64,000 nt of DNA. It comes from Paenibacillus oceani. GTDB lineage: Bacteria > Bacillota > Bacilli > Paenibacillales > NBRC-103111. The notes under the pieces were generated by a model, which did no database searches, was not told the DNA's origin, and saw only the letters and a program-made list of their open reading frames with translations. This document shows, in pieces, positions 34,490 through 44,294 of the stretch. Every line of letters begins with the position of its first letter. Within the stretch, counting starts at the first letter, position 1. Both the position numbers and the translations under genes were made by a program. The stretch covers positions 1 through 64,000 of the forward strand of contig NZ_JACXJA010000014.1 in assembly GCF_014705615.1 (NCBI RefSeq), given 5' to 3'.

Positions 34490-35344
34490 TTGACGGATAA
34501 GTACGATCTGCATTCCCATACGACTGCGTCGGACGGCACGAACGCCCCGGCGGTTCAAGTCCGGCTGGCCCGGGAGGCCGGTCTGCGCGGAGTCGCGATC
34601 ACCGACCACGATACGGTAGCCGGTGTTGCAGAGGCGCAGGCGGAAGGCGGCGCTATCGGCATCGAAGTAATACCGGGCGTAGAGATAAGCACCGTTGCCG
34701 ACGGAAGGGATATTCATGTGCTCGGTTATTTTATCGATACCGGGAACACCGCGTTTTTGGAACGATTGAAGCAGTTGAGGGAGACGCGCAACACCCGGAA
34801 TGAAATGATACTCCGCAAGCTTGCATCACTCGGCATCGAGGTGTCGATGGAGGAAGTGATTCAACAGGCCCGCAAAACTCCCGGCAAAGACGAGACGATC
34901 GGCAGGCCGCATATTGCCGAGGTGCTTGTTCGAAAAGGGCATGCTTCTGACATGTCCGATGCGTTCAACCGTTACTTGGCCACAGGCGCCGCAGCCTACG
35001 TCAATCCGCCGAGAATCCGCCCGGAGGACGCGGTCGACTGGATTCGCGAGGCGGGGGGCGTGCCGGTGCTGGCTCACCCGGGATTGTATGGCAATGACGA
35101 ACTGGTCGTACGGCTCATCGAGTACGGGATTGCCGGAATCGAAGCGTACCACTCCGACCATGGACCGGAGGAGGAGGCCAAGTATGCGGAGATGGCCGAA
35201 CAACACGGCTTGATCGCGACCGCCGGTTCGGATTTTCACGGTTCCCGGGGCGGTGTTGTGTTCCATGCTCCGCTTGGCTCCCGTACCGCCGACGCTTCGG
35301 TGTTAGAACGTCTCAGAGCAGCAAGCGCCACTAATCGACGATAG
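34490..35344 (+). CDS. PHP-domain phosphoesterase (TrpH/YciV-like, nucleoside 3',5'-bisphosphate phosphatase/RNase AM type)
   Basis: A 284-residue protein with a complete PHP metal site: [26 protein letters not shown], the HIAEVL segment and the C-terminal AHPGL and GSDFHG motifs. Homologues such as E. coli YciV (RNase AM) trim 5' ends of RNA and dephosphorylate pAp. The TTG at 34490 is chosen because GAGGAGGG lies seven bases upstream. The earlier in-frame ATG at 34442 lies inside the MITE-like element and has no ribosome site. It is followed 17 bases later by galU. Confidence 0.87.
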   Translation: MTDKYDLHSHTTASDGTNAPAVQVRLAREAGLRGVAITDHDTVAGVAEAQAEGGAIGIEVIPGVEISTVADGRDIHVLGYFIDTGNTAFLERLKQLRETRNTRNEMILRKLASLGIEVSMEEVIQQARKTPGKDETIGRPHIAEVLVRKGHASDMSDAFNRYLATGAAAYVNPPRIRPEDAVDWIREAGGVPVLAHPGLYGNDELVVRLIEYGIAGIEAYHSDHGPEEEAKYAEMAEQHGLIATAGSDFHGSRGGVVFHAPLGSRTADASVLERLRAASATNRR

Positions 35345-35361
35345 GAGACGTGACCGTATAT

Positions 35362-36267
35362 ATGAAAATACGTAAAGCCATTATACCGGCTGCAGGTCTC
35401 GGAACCCGGTTCCTGCCCGCGACGAAGGCGCAGCCGAAAGAAATGCTGCCGATCGTGGATAAGCCGGCGATTCAATATATTGTGGAAGAAGCGATCGCTT
35501 CGGGCATTGAAGACATTATTATCGTAACGGGACGCAATAAACGGGCGATCGAGGATCATTTCGACAAATCGGTGGAGCTGGAAGCGACGCTGGAGGAAAA
35601 AGGGAATTCCGATCTGCTCCGGATCGTCCAGGACATATCGAATATGGCGGACATTCATTATATCCGTCAGAAGCAGCCGCTCGGATTGGGGCATGCGGTA
35701 TACTGCGCGAGAAAATTTATCGGCGACGAGCCGTTCGCCGTCCTGCTCGGCGACGACATTATCGATTCGGAGCCGCCTTGCCTGAAACGGATGATCGATC
35801 TGTACGAACGTCATCAGACGTCGGTCATCGCCGTGCAGCAGGTGCCTTGGGAAGACGTTCACAAGTACGGAATCGTATCGCCGGCAGGCGGCTGGGAAGG
35901 GCCGATCGCTCATACCCGGATCGAGGATCTGGTCGAGAAGCCGGACCGCGAAACGGCGCCTTCCAATATGGCGGTTATCGGCCGCTACATTATCGAGCCG
36001 GATATTTTCCGGCTGCTGGAGGAAGGCAAGCCCGGGCGGGGCGGGGAGATTCAACTGACGGACGCGCTCCGTCTGTTGAACACGGACAAGCCTATGCTCG
36101 CTTACCCGATCGAAGGAAAGCGGTACGATGTCGGGGACAAACTGGGCTATATCGAGGCGACGATCGAATTTGCCCTGGGCCGCGACGATTTGCGGGACGA
36201 CGTCCGGCAATACTTGTCGGCGCTTGTAAGCAAGTGGGACCTGGAAATGATGCGGGCCCGGGGATAG
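35362..36267 (+). CDS. galU: UTP-glucose-1-phosphate uridylyltransferase
   Basis: A 301-residue nucleotidyltransferase (GtaB/GalU family) that forms UDP-glucose for wall teichoic acid glucosylation, glycolipids and exopolysaccharide. It begins [43 protein letters not shown]. Downstream are LGDDIIDS (metal), VEKPD and [18 protein letters not shown]. The ATG at 35362 gives the canonical N-terminus; a GTG at 35350 would add four residues but lies too close to the GGAG. A strong terminator follows. Confidence 0.95.
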   Translation: MKIRKAIIPAAGLGTRFLPATKAQPKEMLPIVDKPAIQYIVEEAIASGIEDIIIVTGRNKRAIEDHFDKSVELEATLEEKGNSDLLRIVQDISNMADIHYIRQKQPLGLGHAVYCARKFIGDEPFAVLLGDDIIDSEPPCLKRMIDLYERHQTSVIAVQQVPWEDVHKYGIVSPAGGWEGPIAHTRIEDLVEKPDRETAPSNMAVIGRYIIEPDIFRLLEEGKPGRGGEIQLTDALRLLNTDKPMLAYPIEGKRYDVGDKLGYIEATIEFALGRDDLRDDVRQYLSALVSKWDLEMMRARG

Positions 36268-36278
36268 CGGATACAGCG

Positions 36279-36311
36279 GGAACGAGCCTGTAGAGGCTCG
36301 TTCCTTTTTTT
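36279..36311 (+). terminator. Intrinsic terminator of galU
   Basis: GGAACGAGCC pairs perfectly with GGCTCGTTCC, followed by seven T. Confidence 0.88.
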
Positions 36312-36361
36312 AGATCAGAATGTTTAAGTGCTTTACGGTGATAAAGCGAAGTTAAACCACA

Positions 36362-36549
36362 CTCTAACGGACTTGGTGGAGGCTATTTCGCTAAAAAACC
36401 GTTTTTTAAAATGTAACGGTCACCACAGCGCTTATTTACTCCGAACCACCTCTAAAAGTAACATTTCTCACCAAATAGCTGCATCCATGTCCGTTAGAAA
36501 ACAAATGGATCGATATTCACCATAATAACGACCGCTGTGTCCGTTAGAG
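36362..36549. repeat. Intergenic inverted-unit array C
   Basis: Four units of about 25 bases with the ends CTAACGGAC and CTATTT. Two face right (36362-36388, 36413-36437) and two face left (36473-36497, 36524-36549). The layout is the same inward-facing one as in array A, but the sequence is different. The left flank CAGAATGTTTAAGTGCTTTA resembles the left end of the family D repeat that follows. Confidence 0.6.
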
Positions 36550-36559
36550 TTTTTGTTCT

Positions 36560-36952
36560 CTGCCAGAAAGTTTAAGTTCTTTACCGCACTGAAGGGGAGG
36601 GCTTTCCTTCCTTGGCGTTAGCGAACGTATACCCAGTTCGATGATTAACGAATCGGATCGTGCTAATGGCTGAAAAAACGACGTTATTCCAGACGTAACG
36701 AATCCGGGGATCGTTTTCGTACCGAGAGTGAAAAAAACGATCCGTTTTGCGGGAATAACCATACAAGAGTTCGTTACAAATTCAAACGTCCGCATTTTGT
36801 TCTGATAACGAATGCGGGTTCGTTAGCGATACCAACTCATGAAGACAACACTACCTGAGGGCGAGCGGCTGGAGCGAAGGTACCCATTCCCTTCCAACGT
36901 ACAAATGCATGGGTTTGCACGTCAAAGGACCATCCGAACGGTTTTTGTTAAA
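36560..36952. repeat. Dispersed intergenic repeat, family D copy 2
   Basis: The second copy of the repeat at 17343-17746, in the same orientation. The TAACGAA/TTCGTTA heptamers lie at 36646, 36696, 36770, 36806 and 36819; the last two form a 7-bp stem with a 6-base loop. Together with array C this fills the galU downstream region. The remaining stretch 36953-37165 shows nothing further that I can assign. Confidence 0.78.
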
Positions 36953-37165
36953 GTCATAATTTTCAGCAAGCCATTTCTTACGGTTAAAACGGGCTTGAAG
37001 GAGCGGAATAGAATGAGGGGTTGGGCTTTGCCTTTTGGGAATTGTTAGTCGTGTCGTAATAATATAGCTCGATGTCACAATAAAGTAGTAACAAATTAGG
37101 GCGCGGGTGTGGTATTTTGTAATTGATGTCGTATATTAATAGTCCTTGCGAGGAGTGGATCTGTT

Positions 37166-38167
37166 GTGATACGAGTGGCCATGCTGAGCTTCTGGCACGT
37201 ACATGCGAAAGATTATGCCAAACAAATCAACGAGCATCCGGATACGGAAATTGTAGCAATCTGGGACGAAATCGACGAGCGCGGCCGCGGAGAGGCGGAA
37301 GCGAGGGGCGTACGGTTTTACGAATCGCTCGATGAGCTGCTGGCGCAGCCGGATATCGATGCCGTTGTCGTCGATACGCCGTCCAGCATGCATCGGGACG
37401 TTATGGTGAAGGCGGCGAATGCCGGCAAACACATTTTTACAGAGAAAGTATTGGCGCTGACGCTGCGCGAAGCGAACGAAATTGTGGAGGCGGTCAACAG
37501 CTCCGGCGTGAAGCTGACGGTATCGCTTCCGCGGCTGAACGACGGATATACGCTGGCGATTCAGGAAGTGCTGCGCGAAGGGCTACTCGGCGAGCTGACG
37601 CTCGTACGCGCCCGCTTGTCCCACGGCGGCGCTATAGCGAACTGGCTGCCTACCCACTTCTACAACCCGGAGCAAACCGGAGGCGGCGCATTGGTGGATC
37701 TCGGCTGTCATCCGATGTACCTGACCCGGTTGTTCCTCGGTTTGCCGGAAAGCGTCACAGCCAATTACGGCTACGTGACGGGCAAGGAAGTGGACGATAA
37801 TGCAGTAGCCGTGCTCCGGTATCCGGGTGGCGCGATCGGGATCGTGGAAGCCGGATTCGTCAACAAGTTTTCGCCGTTCTCGCTCGAGCTGCACGGTACC
37901 GAAGGGTCCCTTCTGTACAGCACGCACGATAATCAGATTGTGCTGCGGACGTCCAAGCTCGGCGAGGAAGCGGCGAAGTCCTGGAGCGTCAAGCAGCAGC
38001 CTTCGAATTGCGCTTCGGCGATTCAGCAATGGGTCGGTCATATTCAGAACGGGACGACCGCGGAGGAAAATATCGGCCTCGCTCTCGACTTGACGAAGCT
38101 GATGGAAGCGTCCAACCTGTCCGTCCAGCGCAATCAGCCGGTGCTTCTAAGCGAGCTGGTTCGATAA
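37166..38167 (+). CDS. Gfo/Idh/MocA-family oxidoreductase
   Basis: A 333-residue NAD(P)-dependent dehydrogenase of the Gfo/Idh/MocA family. The N-terminal Rossmann fold is atypical at the fingerprint: RVAMLSFWHVHAKDYAKQI replaces the usual GxGxxG. The catalytic lysine is kept in HIFTEKVLALTLREA, and the C-terminal domain shows GGGALVDLGCHPMYLTRLFLG with the usual Asp/His dyad. Substrates in the family are sugars, cyclitols and their derivatives; none can be assigned here. Translation starts at GTG with GAGGAG upstream. An AraC regulator follows after 22 bases, probably in the same transcript. Confidence 0.88.
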   Translation: MIRVAMLSFWHVHAKDYAKQINEHPDTEIVAIWDEIDERGRGEAEARGVRFYESLDELLAQPDIDAVVVDTPSSMHRDVMVKAANAGKHIFTEKVLALTLREANEIVEAVNSSGVKLTVSLPRLNDGYTLAIQEVLREGLLGELTLVRARLSHGGAIANWLPTHFYNPEQTGGGALVDLGCHPMYLTRLFLGLPESVTANYGYVTGKEVDDNAVAVLRYPGGAIGIVEAGFVNKFSPFSLELHGTEGSLLYSTHDNQIVLRTSKLGEEAAKSWSVKQQPSNCASAIQQWVGHIQNGTTAEENIGLALDLTKLMEASNLSVQRNQPVLLSELVR

Positions 38168-38189
38168 CCGGCCGGGCGGGGGAAAGCCG

Positions 38190-39221
38190 ATGGCTATCCA
38201 TAAAGCGCAGCGCCGGGAAGAGACGGTTGCGTCCTCTGCGAGAAGAAGCGAGAAGCCAAGCCCTTACGCTTTTATGAACGGGCGGCATAACGAGTTGGAG
38301 CGGCGGGACATCCGGTTTCGCTGGGGCGATTACGGATTCCGGGTTCTCCGCTTTCACTGGACGACGTTTGCGCCATCCAAAACGGTCCCTTTTCATAAGC
38401 ATGCGGAATTCGAATTCCATTTCATTCCCCGGGGTAAAGGGCTCGTCATTATGGACGATATTCGGCATCCGTTTCATGAAGGGATGTTTTACTTGACCGG
38501 TCCGGAGGCCGAGCATTACCAGGAAGCCGACGCGGTCGAAGGGATGGATGAGCTGTGTCTCCACCTGGATTTCGTCAAGCTGAACGAGCATCCTCCCAAT
38601 GAAGCGGGAGCGCAGTATTCCGCCGTCTCGGGGGAATGGGGAATGGAGTCCGAAGTCGAGGAAGCGGAAGAGTGCGTCCGTCTTCTCCGCAGTTTGCCGC
38701 GCAAGCCGGCGGTGGACCAGTTCGGGGCGATGGACTGCTTTATGACCGCTTTTCGCGCCTGGTCGGGCAACGAGACCGGCATGTACACGACGATTAAACA
38801 AGCCGTGATCCAAATCCTGCTCCGGTCGGTTCGCGCTTACGGGGGCGGGCAGGCAGAGCCGAATTTGCCGACAAGGGATATGAACGCTTACCGGGTTCAG
38901 CTGGCCTGCCAATTTATTCAGGCGAACTACAAGCGGCCGATTACGCTGGAGGAAGTGGCGGAGAAAATCCGGATCAGCGGCAGGCAACTGCAGCGCATCT
39001 TCCGCGAGCAAGGCATGGGTTCGTTCAGCGAGTATATCGAGGCGGTCAGGCTGGAGCGCGTATGCGGGCAACTGCTCGAATCCGACGAGCCGATCGAGCG
39101 AATCGCTCTGGAGCAAGGATTTGCAAGCGGCAATTATTTGTACTACGTATTCCGCAAACGATTCGGCACGACGCCGGGAGCTTATCGGGATAAAGCCCGA
39201 AGCGGCGCGCTGAAGCCGTGA
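38190..39221 (+). CDS. AraC-family regulator with N-terminal cupin domain
   Basis: A 343-residue regulator. The cupin-like sensor covers about residues 40-140 (PFHKHAEFEFHFIPRGKGLVIMDD), and the AraC double helix-turn-helix is at the C-terminus (ITLEEVAEKIRISGRQLQRIFREQGMGSFSEYI and PIERIALEQGFASGNYLYYVFRKRFGTTPGAYR). It is probably controlled by a sugar-like ligand and likely regulates the oxidoreductase gene just upstream. GGGGGAAAG precedes the ATG. A strong terminator lies 120 bases downstream. Confidence 0.87.
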   Translation: MAIHKAQRREETVASSARRSEKPSPYAFMNGRHNELERRDIRFRWGDYGFRVLRFHWTTFAPSKTVPFHKHAEFEFHFIPRGKGLVIMDDIRHPFHEGMFYLTGPEAEHYQEADAVEGMDELCLHLDFVKLNEHPPNEAGAQYSAVSGEWGMESEVEEAEECVRLLRSLPRKPAVDQFGAMDCFMTAFRAWSGNETGMYTTIKQAVIQILLRSVRAYGGGQAEPNLPTRDMNAYRVQLACQFIQANYKRPITLEEVAEKIRISGRQLQRIFREQGMGSFSEYIEAVRLERVCGQLLESDEPIERIALEQGFASGNYLYYVFRKRFGTTPGAYRDKARSGALKP

Positions 39222-39344
39222 TAAAGCGGGCGTGCAGCGGAGGCAGCGGGTTCCTCCTGCTCCCATACGTATAAGTTTGCGCATCCAAAAGGGGCGTTCC
39301 CAAAAGCGTTCGCAAAACACGGAAACGTCCCCATAGCCAAACGA

Positions 39345-39390
39345 AAGGACCTCAACTTCCACGGTAAGGTGGAGCTTGAGGTCCTTTTTC
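39345..39390 (+). terminator. Intrinsic terminator downstream of the AraC gene
   Basis: AAGGACCTCAACTTCCAC pairs with GGTGGAGCTTGAGGTCCTT, one internal mismatch, then TTTC. Confidence 0.8.
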
Positions 39391-39489
39391 TTCAGAAAAT
39401 TCGAGCGAGGTTCGAAAAAGCGCAAAATGACTTTCAGGACAGTCTTTCTTTCGTACTCCGCCAAATGGCCGGCATCGGCCCGCAAGGCC

Positions 39490-41259
39490 CTACTTTACAG
39501 TAACGGGCATGGACTTGACCGCTTCATCATCCGGCGTTACGAATAACGTCTTCTGCCGTTCGTAGATGACATAGCCGGGCTTGGAGCCGTTCGGCTTGCG
39601 TACATGCCGGATCAGCGTGAAGTCGACCGGCACCTGGCTCGAAGATTTGGCCTGACTGTAGTAAGCGGCCAGCATCGCCGCCTCGTGCAGCGTCGTCTCC
39701 CCGAAAGTATCGGCCCGGATGACGACGTGAGAGCCGGGAATATCTTTCGTATGCAGCCAGGTGTCGTTCGGCTGGGCAAGCCGGTTGGTCAAATATTCGT
39801 TCTGGATGTTGTTTTTGCCGACATAGATCGGTATGCCTTCTCCAGACGTGTAGCAGGTGAGCAGCGGTTTGTCCGTTTTTTTCTTTTTGGCTTTCCCCTT
39901 CTTGCCTCCCCGGTCGCGGAGATACCCTTGTTCCACCAATTCGTCCCGGATGCCCTCGATGTCGCCGAGCGTCGCCCGGTCGAGCTGAGCGAGCAGCGTG
40001 TCCAGATACGTGATCTCGATGTCGGCCGCTTCAATTTGCTCTTGAACGGCGCTGACGCTGTTGCGGAGTTTCGTATACTTTTTGAAGTACCGCTGCGCGT
40101 TTTCCGACGGTGTCAGTTGGGGGTCCAGCTCGATTTCGAGCGGCTTCTGGTCCTCGTCGTAATAGTTGATCACTTCGATCGATTTGTCGCCCCTTTGCGC
40201 CAGATGAAGAGAGGCGGTGAGCAGCTCGCCGAGGATGCGGAAGCTGTCCGCTTCTTTGGCGTCCTCGATCGTATCGCGCAGCTTTTCCAGCTTTTTCGCA
40301 TTTTTGGTGCGCTCGTTCTGCAAGAAACGAAGCAGATCGGCCGCCCGCTGCTTCACCGCATCGCGGTCCGCCTTATCCCCGTAATAGGATTCCAGACAAG
40401 CGCTGACCGTATCGAACCGGCCGGTTTCTCCATGAATATGCGTCAGTTCGATAACCGAAAAGTAAGCTTTCCCGCCCGTTTCTTCTACGATTACCGGCAC
40501 GTAGCGGTTCGCTTCGATCGCTCCCATCACATCGCGGAACGCCTTCCAGACGGCGCCCATATCCGTCTCGCCCGCAGCAGCTCCAGGCGCCGCGCCGCTG
40601 CGCCCTACAATTTCTTTGGCGGCCAGCGGGCTGATTCCGCTGTAAAGGTTTACGAGCTGCTGCCGGACAGGCGCGGCGCCGGTTTCCTCATCGCCGCCGC
40701 TTTCCTGCAACAGCTGCCTGAATGAAGCCTCGGTCGCCTCGAGCGGGTTCGCTTTGCCCTGCTCCGGGGGAGCGGCGTACTGGCTTCCGGGCATGACGAT
40801 CCGATGCGAGCTGATCGCCGGCGTAACGTGATGGATGCCGTCCAGCACTGCATTCGTCTTCGGGTCGACTAAAATAATGTTGCTGTGCCGGCCCATAATC
40901 TCGATCACGATCCGCTTGACGCTAATATCGCCGATTTCGTCGCGCTGCCGGACGTCGATGTGGAGAATCCGCTCGAGACCGACCTGCGATACCTTCTCGA
41001 TGACCGCGCCTTCGCAATGTTTGCGCATCAGCATGCAGAACATTGGAGCTTCGGTCGGATTCGTGTACGACGACTCCGTAAAATGAACGCGCGGGTAAGT
41101 CGGGTTGGCCGACAGCAGCAGCTTGCGATTCTGGCCCTGCGCCCGCAGCTGGAGCACGATATCGTGTCCGGCGGGCTGATAAATTTTATTGATTCTGCCT
41201 CCTACGCACACCGCGAGTTCGCTGGCGATGGCGCGGGTGACGAGTCCGTCCAAAGACAT
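39490..41259 (-). CDS. rqcH: Ribosome quality control protein RqcH (NFACT family)
   Basis: A 589-residue NFACT protein. The N-terminal NFACT-N domain starts MSLDGLVTRAIASELAVCVGGRINKIYQPAGHDIVLQLR, followed by a long coiled-coil middle (about 300-450) and a C-terminal NFACT-R domain, DTWLHTKDIPGSHVVIRADTFGETTLHEAAMLAAYYSQAKSSSQVPVDFT. RqcH binds stalled 50S subunits and recruits tRNA-Ala to add alanine tails that mark nascent chains for degradation; older names include YloA and FbpA-like. AAGGAGAG precedes the ATG. It is divergent from the Ca2+ ATPase gene, as yloA and yloB are in B. subtilis. Confidence 0.93.
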   Translation of the reverse strand: MSLDGLVTRAIASELAVCVGGRINKIYQPAGHDIVLQLRAQGQNRKLLLSANPTYPRVHFTESSYTNPTEAPMFCMLMRKHCEGAVIEKVSQVGLERILHIDVRQRDEIGDISVKRIVIEIMGRHSNIILVDPKTNAVLDGIHHVTPAISSHRIVMPGSQYAAPPEQGKANPLEATEASFRQLLQESGGDEETGAAPVRQQLVNLYSGISPLAAKEIVGRSGAAPGAAAGETDMGAVWKAFRDVMGAIEANRYVPVIVEETGGKAYFSVIELTHIHGETGRFDTVSACLESYYGDKADRDAVKQRAADLLRFLQNERTKNAKKLEKLRDTIEDAKEADSFRILGELLTASLHLAQRGDKSIEVINYYDEDQKPLEIELDPQLTPSENAQRYFKKYTKLRNSVSAVQEQIEAADIEITYLDTLLAQLDRATLGDIEGIRDELVEQGYLRDRGGKKGKAKKKKTDKPLLTCYTSGEGIPIYVGKNNIQNEYLTNRLAQPNDTWLHTKDIPGSHVVIRADTFGETTLHEAAMLAAYYSQAKSSSQVPVDFTLIRHVRKPNGSKPGYVIYERQKTLFVTPDDEAVKSMPVTVK

Positions 41260-41500
41260 GAGGCTTTCTCTCCTTTGTATGAAAAACCGGCACGGCACGG
41301 ATATTCGGCCGCCGGTAACACGTAAGCTTCCCCTATCATGCCATAAACAGGGCCGGCGGAACAAATGTTTTAATCATTTTGTGCGAACGGATCCGGCAAA
41401 AAAACGGATTCGGACGGGCGGTGGGATATTTTCCGGCTTGTCTGAATACATTTACCATGAGTGAGCGTGTACCATTCAACGCTTCGGGAGGGGAAGGGAC

Positions 41501-44284
41501 GTGGATCAGAAGAACTGGTATCACATGGCGGCGGCGGAGTCGGCCAAGACGCAAGGCGTCGTTCCGGCGCAAGGGCTGACGTGGGAAGAAGTCGGGGCGC
41601 GCCGCGAGAAGTACGGCCCCAATGAACTGACGGAGAAGCGCAGTGTATCGCTGATCGCGCTTTTTTTCAACCAGTTCAAAGATTTTATGGTGCTTGTGCT
41701 TATGGCGGCGACGCTCATCTCCGGGCTGCTTGGCGAGTATTTGGACGCCATTACGATCATAGCGATTATTGTCATGAACGGCGTGCTCGGATTTATTCAG
41801 GAGTTCCGTGCCGAGAGGTCGCTCCGCGCACTTAAGGAGCTGTCCGCTCCTACAGCGAAAGTAATCCGGGAAGGCGAGCTCGTTTTGCTGGCGGCGAGGG
41901 AGCTGGTGCCGGGGGATATCGTGCTGATCGAAAGCGGCGACCGGATTCCGGCCGATATCAGGTGGATCGAGGCGAACAGCCTGTACGTGGAGGAGTCGGC
42001 GCTTACCGGCGAATCGGTACCGGTCGGCAAACATACGGACGCTTTGCAGGAGGGCGAAGTACCGCTCGGGGATCAGAAAAATATCGGATTTATGGGGACG
42101 ATGGTGACGCGGGGAACGGCCAAAGGCATCATCATCCGGACCGGTATGGAGACGGAGATGGGCAAAATCGCCGATCTGATCCAAAATACGGATACGATGG
42201 AAACGCCGCTGCAGCATCGGCTTGAACAGCTGGGCAAAATATTGATCGCCGTCGCCATCGGTCTTACGATTATGGTCGTCATCGCGGGCATTATGCACGG
42301 ACAGCCGCCATACGCCATGTTCCTGGCCGGCGTGAGCCTGGCGGTCGCGGCGATTCCCGAAGGATTGCCGGCGATCGTTACGATCGCCCTGGCACTTGGT
42401 GTACAGCGGATGATCAAGCGCAAAGCGATCGTCCGCAAGCTGCCCTCCGTCGAGACGCTAGGATGCGCTTCGGTTATCTGCTCGGACAAGACGGGAACGC
42501 TGACGCAAAATAAGATGACGGTCACACACGTCTGGCTTGGCGGGGACGTGCTCGAAGTAACGGGCGACGGGTACGAGCCTTCGGGGCAAATTTTAAGCAA
42601 CGGCGCGCTGGTCGACTTGCGGCAAAATCAGTCGCTGAGACGGCTGCTGCAAATCGCCGTCCTGTGCAATAATGCCAACCTGCATGAGGAAATTCCGGAA
42701 CAGAAGCGGAAAGTGGGCAAAGGGCCGGTGAAGCCGGTGTACTCGATCAAGGGGGACCCGACGGAAGGCGCGCTGGTCGTGCTGGGGGCGAAGGCGGGCA
42801 TTACCCGGCATTCGCTCGACGGGCTGTATGAGAGGAAGGGCGAGCTTCCGTTCGATTCCGACCGGAAGCGGATGTCGGTGCTGCTTCAGCATCAGGGCGG
42901 CCGGCTGCTGTTCACGAAAGGCGCGCCGGACGTCGTGCTGGAGAAATGCAGCTACGTGTTGTGGGACGGCAAAGTCATCCCGTTCACCCCGACGCTGAAA
43001 CAAAAGGTGATCGCCGCCAATGAGGGAATGGCCCGCTCCGCGCTGCGCGTCCTCGGTCTTGCTTACAAGGAGCTCAAGCCGTCGGACCGCGAAGATACGA
43101 CGCATATTCTCGAAAATCAGCTGGTGTTCGTCGGACTGACCGGCATGATCGATCCGCCCCGCAAGGAGGTTCGCGACGCGATCCAAACGTGCAAACGGGC
43201 CGGAATCAAAACCGTTATGATCACCGGCGACCATCAATCGACGGCGGAGGCGATTGCCCGCCAGCTCGGGATGGTTCCGCAAAACGGGATGTCGATGAAC
43301 GGCCAGCAGCTGAATGCGTTATCGGACGATGAGTTGGACGAGAAGTCGGATCACGTCTACGTTTATGCGCGCGTATCGCCCGAGCACAAGCTGCGGATCG
43401 TCAAATCGCTGCAGCGCAAAGGCCATGTCGTGGCGATGACCGGCGACGGGGTCAATGACGCGCCGGCCATTAAGGCGGCCGACATCGGCATCTCGATGGG
43501 AATAACCGGTACGGACGTAACGAAGGAAGCGTCCGCACTCGTACTGAGCGACGATAACTTCGCCACGATCGTCTCGGCGATCGAAGAAGGACGCGGCATC
43601 TATGAGAATATCCGCAAATTTATCCGGTATTTGCTCGCTTCCAACGTAGGGGAAATCATGACGATGTTCCTGGCGATGATGATGGGCATGCCGCTTCCCC
43701 TCGTACCGATCCAGATTCTCTGGGTCAATCTGGTGACGGACGGCTTGCCGGCCATGGCGCTCGGCGTCGACCAGGCGGAAAAAGATTTGATGCAGCAAAA
43801 GCCGCGCGGAGCCAAAGAGAACATTTTCGCCCGCAGGCTGGGGTGGAAGGTCGTCAGTCGCGGCATACTGATCGGAGTATGTACGCTGGCAGCTTTCTGG
43901 ATTACGCTGCAGCAAAATCCGGACAGCGCGGAAGGATTGGTCCGGGCGCAGACAGTAGCGTTCGCTACGTTGGTCATGGCCCAACTGATCCACGTGTTCG
44001 ATTGCCGCAGCTCGCGCTCGATTTTTCACCGCAATCCGCTGCAAAATAAATATTTGGTGCTCGCCGTTATTTCGTCGGTCGTCCTTCTGCTGGGAGTTCT
44101 GTACATCGAAGCGCTGCAGCCGGTCTTCAAAACGATGGCGCTCGGGTTTGACGAATGGCTCATTACGCTTGTATTCGCGGCAATTCCGACGTTCCTGTTC
44201 GGGCTTGGCAGCATTTTGACGACACAGCGCCGCAAACGCCGCAAGCTCGTATCCGGCTACCGCTCCAATACGGCGGCCAGATAA
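41501..44284 (+). CDS. yloB: Calcium-transporting P-type ATPase (SERCA/PMCA type)
   Basis: A 927-residue P2A-type ATPase that exports Ca2+ (or Mn2+). It shows the actuator motif LTGES near residue 170, the intramembrane AAIPEGLPAIV, the phosphorylation site CSDKTGTLTQNKMT with Asp near 329, KGAPDVVL in the nucleotide domain, MTGDGVNDAPAIKAADIGISMG, and the C-terminal membrane block with NLVTDGLPAMALGVD. Translation begins at GTG with GGGAGGGGAAGGG upstream. It corresponds in place and family to B. subtilis yloB; beyond it the conserved gene order is broken for about 9.7 kb. Confidence 0.95.
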   Translation: MDQKNWYHMAAAESAKTQGVVPAQGLTWEEVGARREKYGPNELTEKRSVSLIALFFNQFKDFMVLVLMAATLISGLLGEYLDAITIIAIIVMNGVLGFIQEFRAERSLRALKELSAPTAKVIREGELVLLAARELVPGDIVLIESGDRIPADIRWIEANSLYVEESALTGESVPVGKHTDALQEGEVPLGDQKNIGFMGTMVTRGTAKGIIIRTGMETEMGKIADLIQNTDTMETPLQHRLEQLGKILIAVAIGLTIMVVIAGIMHGQPPYAMFLAGVSLAVAAIPEGLPAIVTIALALGVQRMIKRKAIVRKLPSVETLGCASVICSDKTGTLTQNKMTVTHVWLGGDVLEVTGDGYEPSGQILSNGALVDLRQNQSLRRLLQIAVLCNNANLHEEIPEQKRKVGKGPVKPVYSIKGDPTEGALVVLGAKAGITRHSLDGLYERKGELPFDSDRKRMSVLLQHQGGRLLFTKGAPDVVLEKCSYVLWDGKVIPFTPTLKQKVIAANEGMARSALRVLGLAYKELKPSDREDTTHILENQLVFVGLTGMIDPPRKEVRDAIQTCKRAGIKTVMITGDHQSTAEAIARQLGMVPQNGMSMNGQQLNALSDDELDEKSDHVYVYARVSPEHKLRIVKSLQRKGHVVAMTGDGVNDAPAIKAADIGISMGITGTDVTKEASALVLSDDNFATIVSAIEEGRGIYENIRKFIRYLLASNVGEIMTMFLAMMMGMPLPLVPIQILWVNLVTDGLPAMALGVDQAEKDLMQQKPRGAKENIFARRLGWKVVSRGILIGVCTLAAFWITLQQNPDSAEGLVRAQTVAFATLVMAQLIHVFDCRSSRSIFHRNPLQNKYLVLAVISSVVLLLGVLYIEALQPVFKTMALGFDEWLITLVFAAIPTFLFGLGSILTTQRRKRRKLVSGYRSNTAAR

Positions 44285-44294
44285 CAGCGCTGCC

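Noticed and set aside
37989-39485. 498-codon open frame on the minus strand
   Set aside because: Antisense to the AraC gene and part of the oxidoreductase gene; no recognisable domain.
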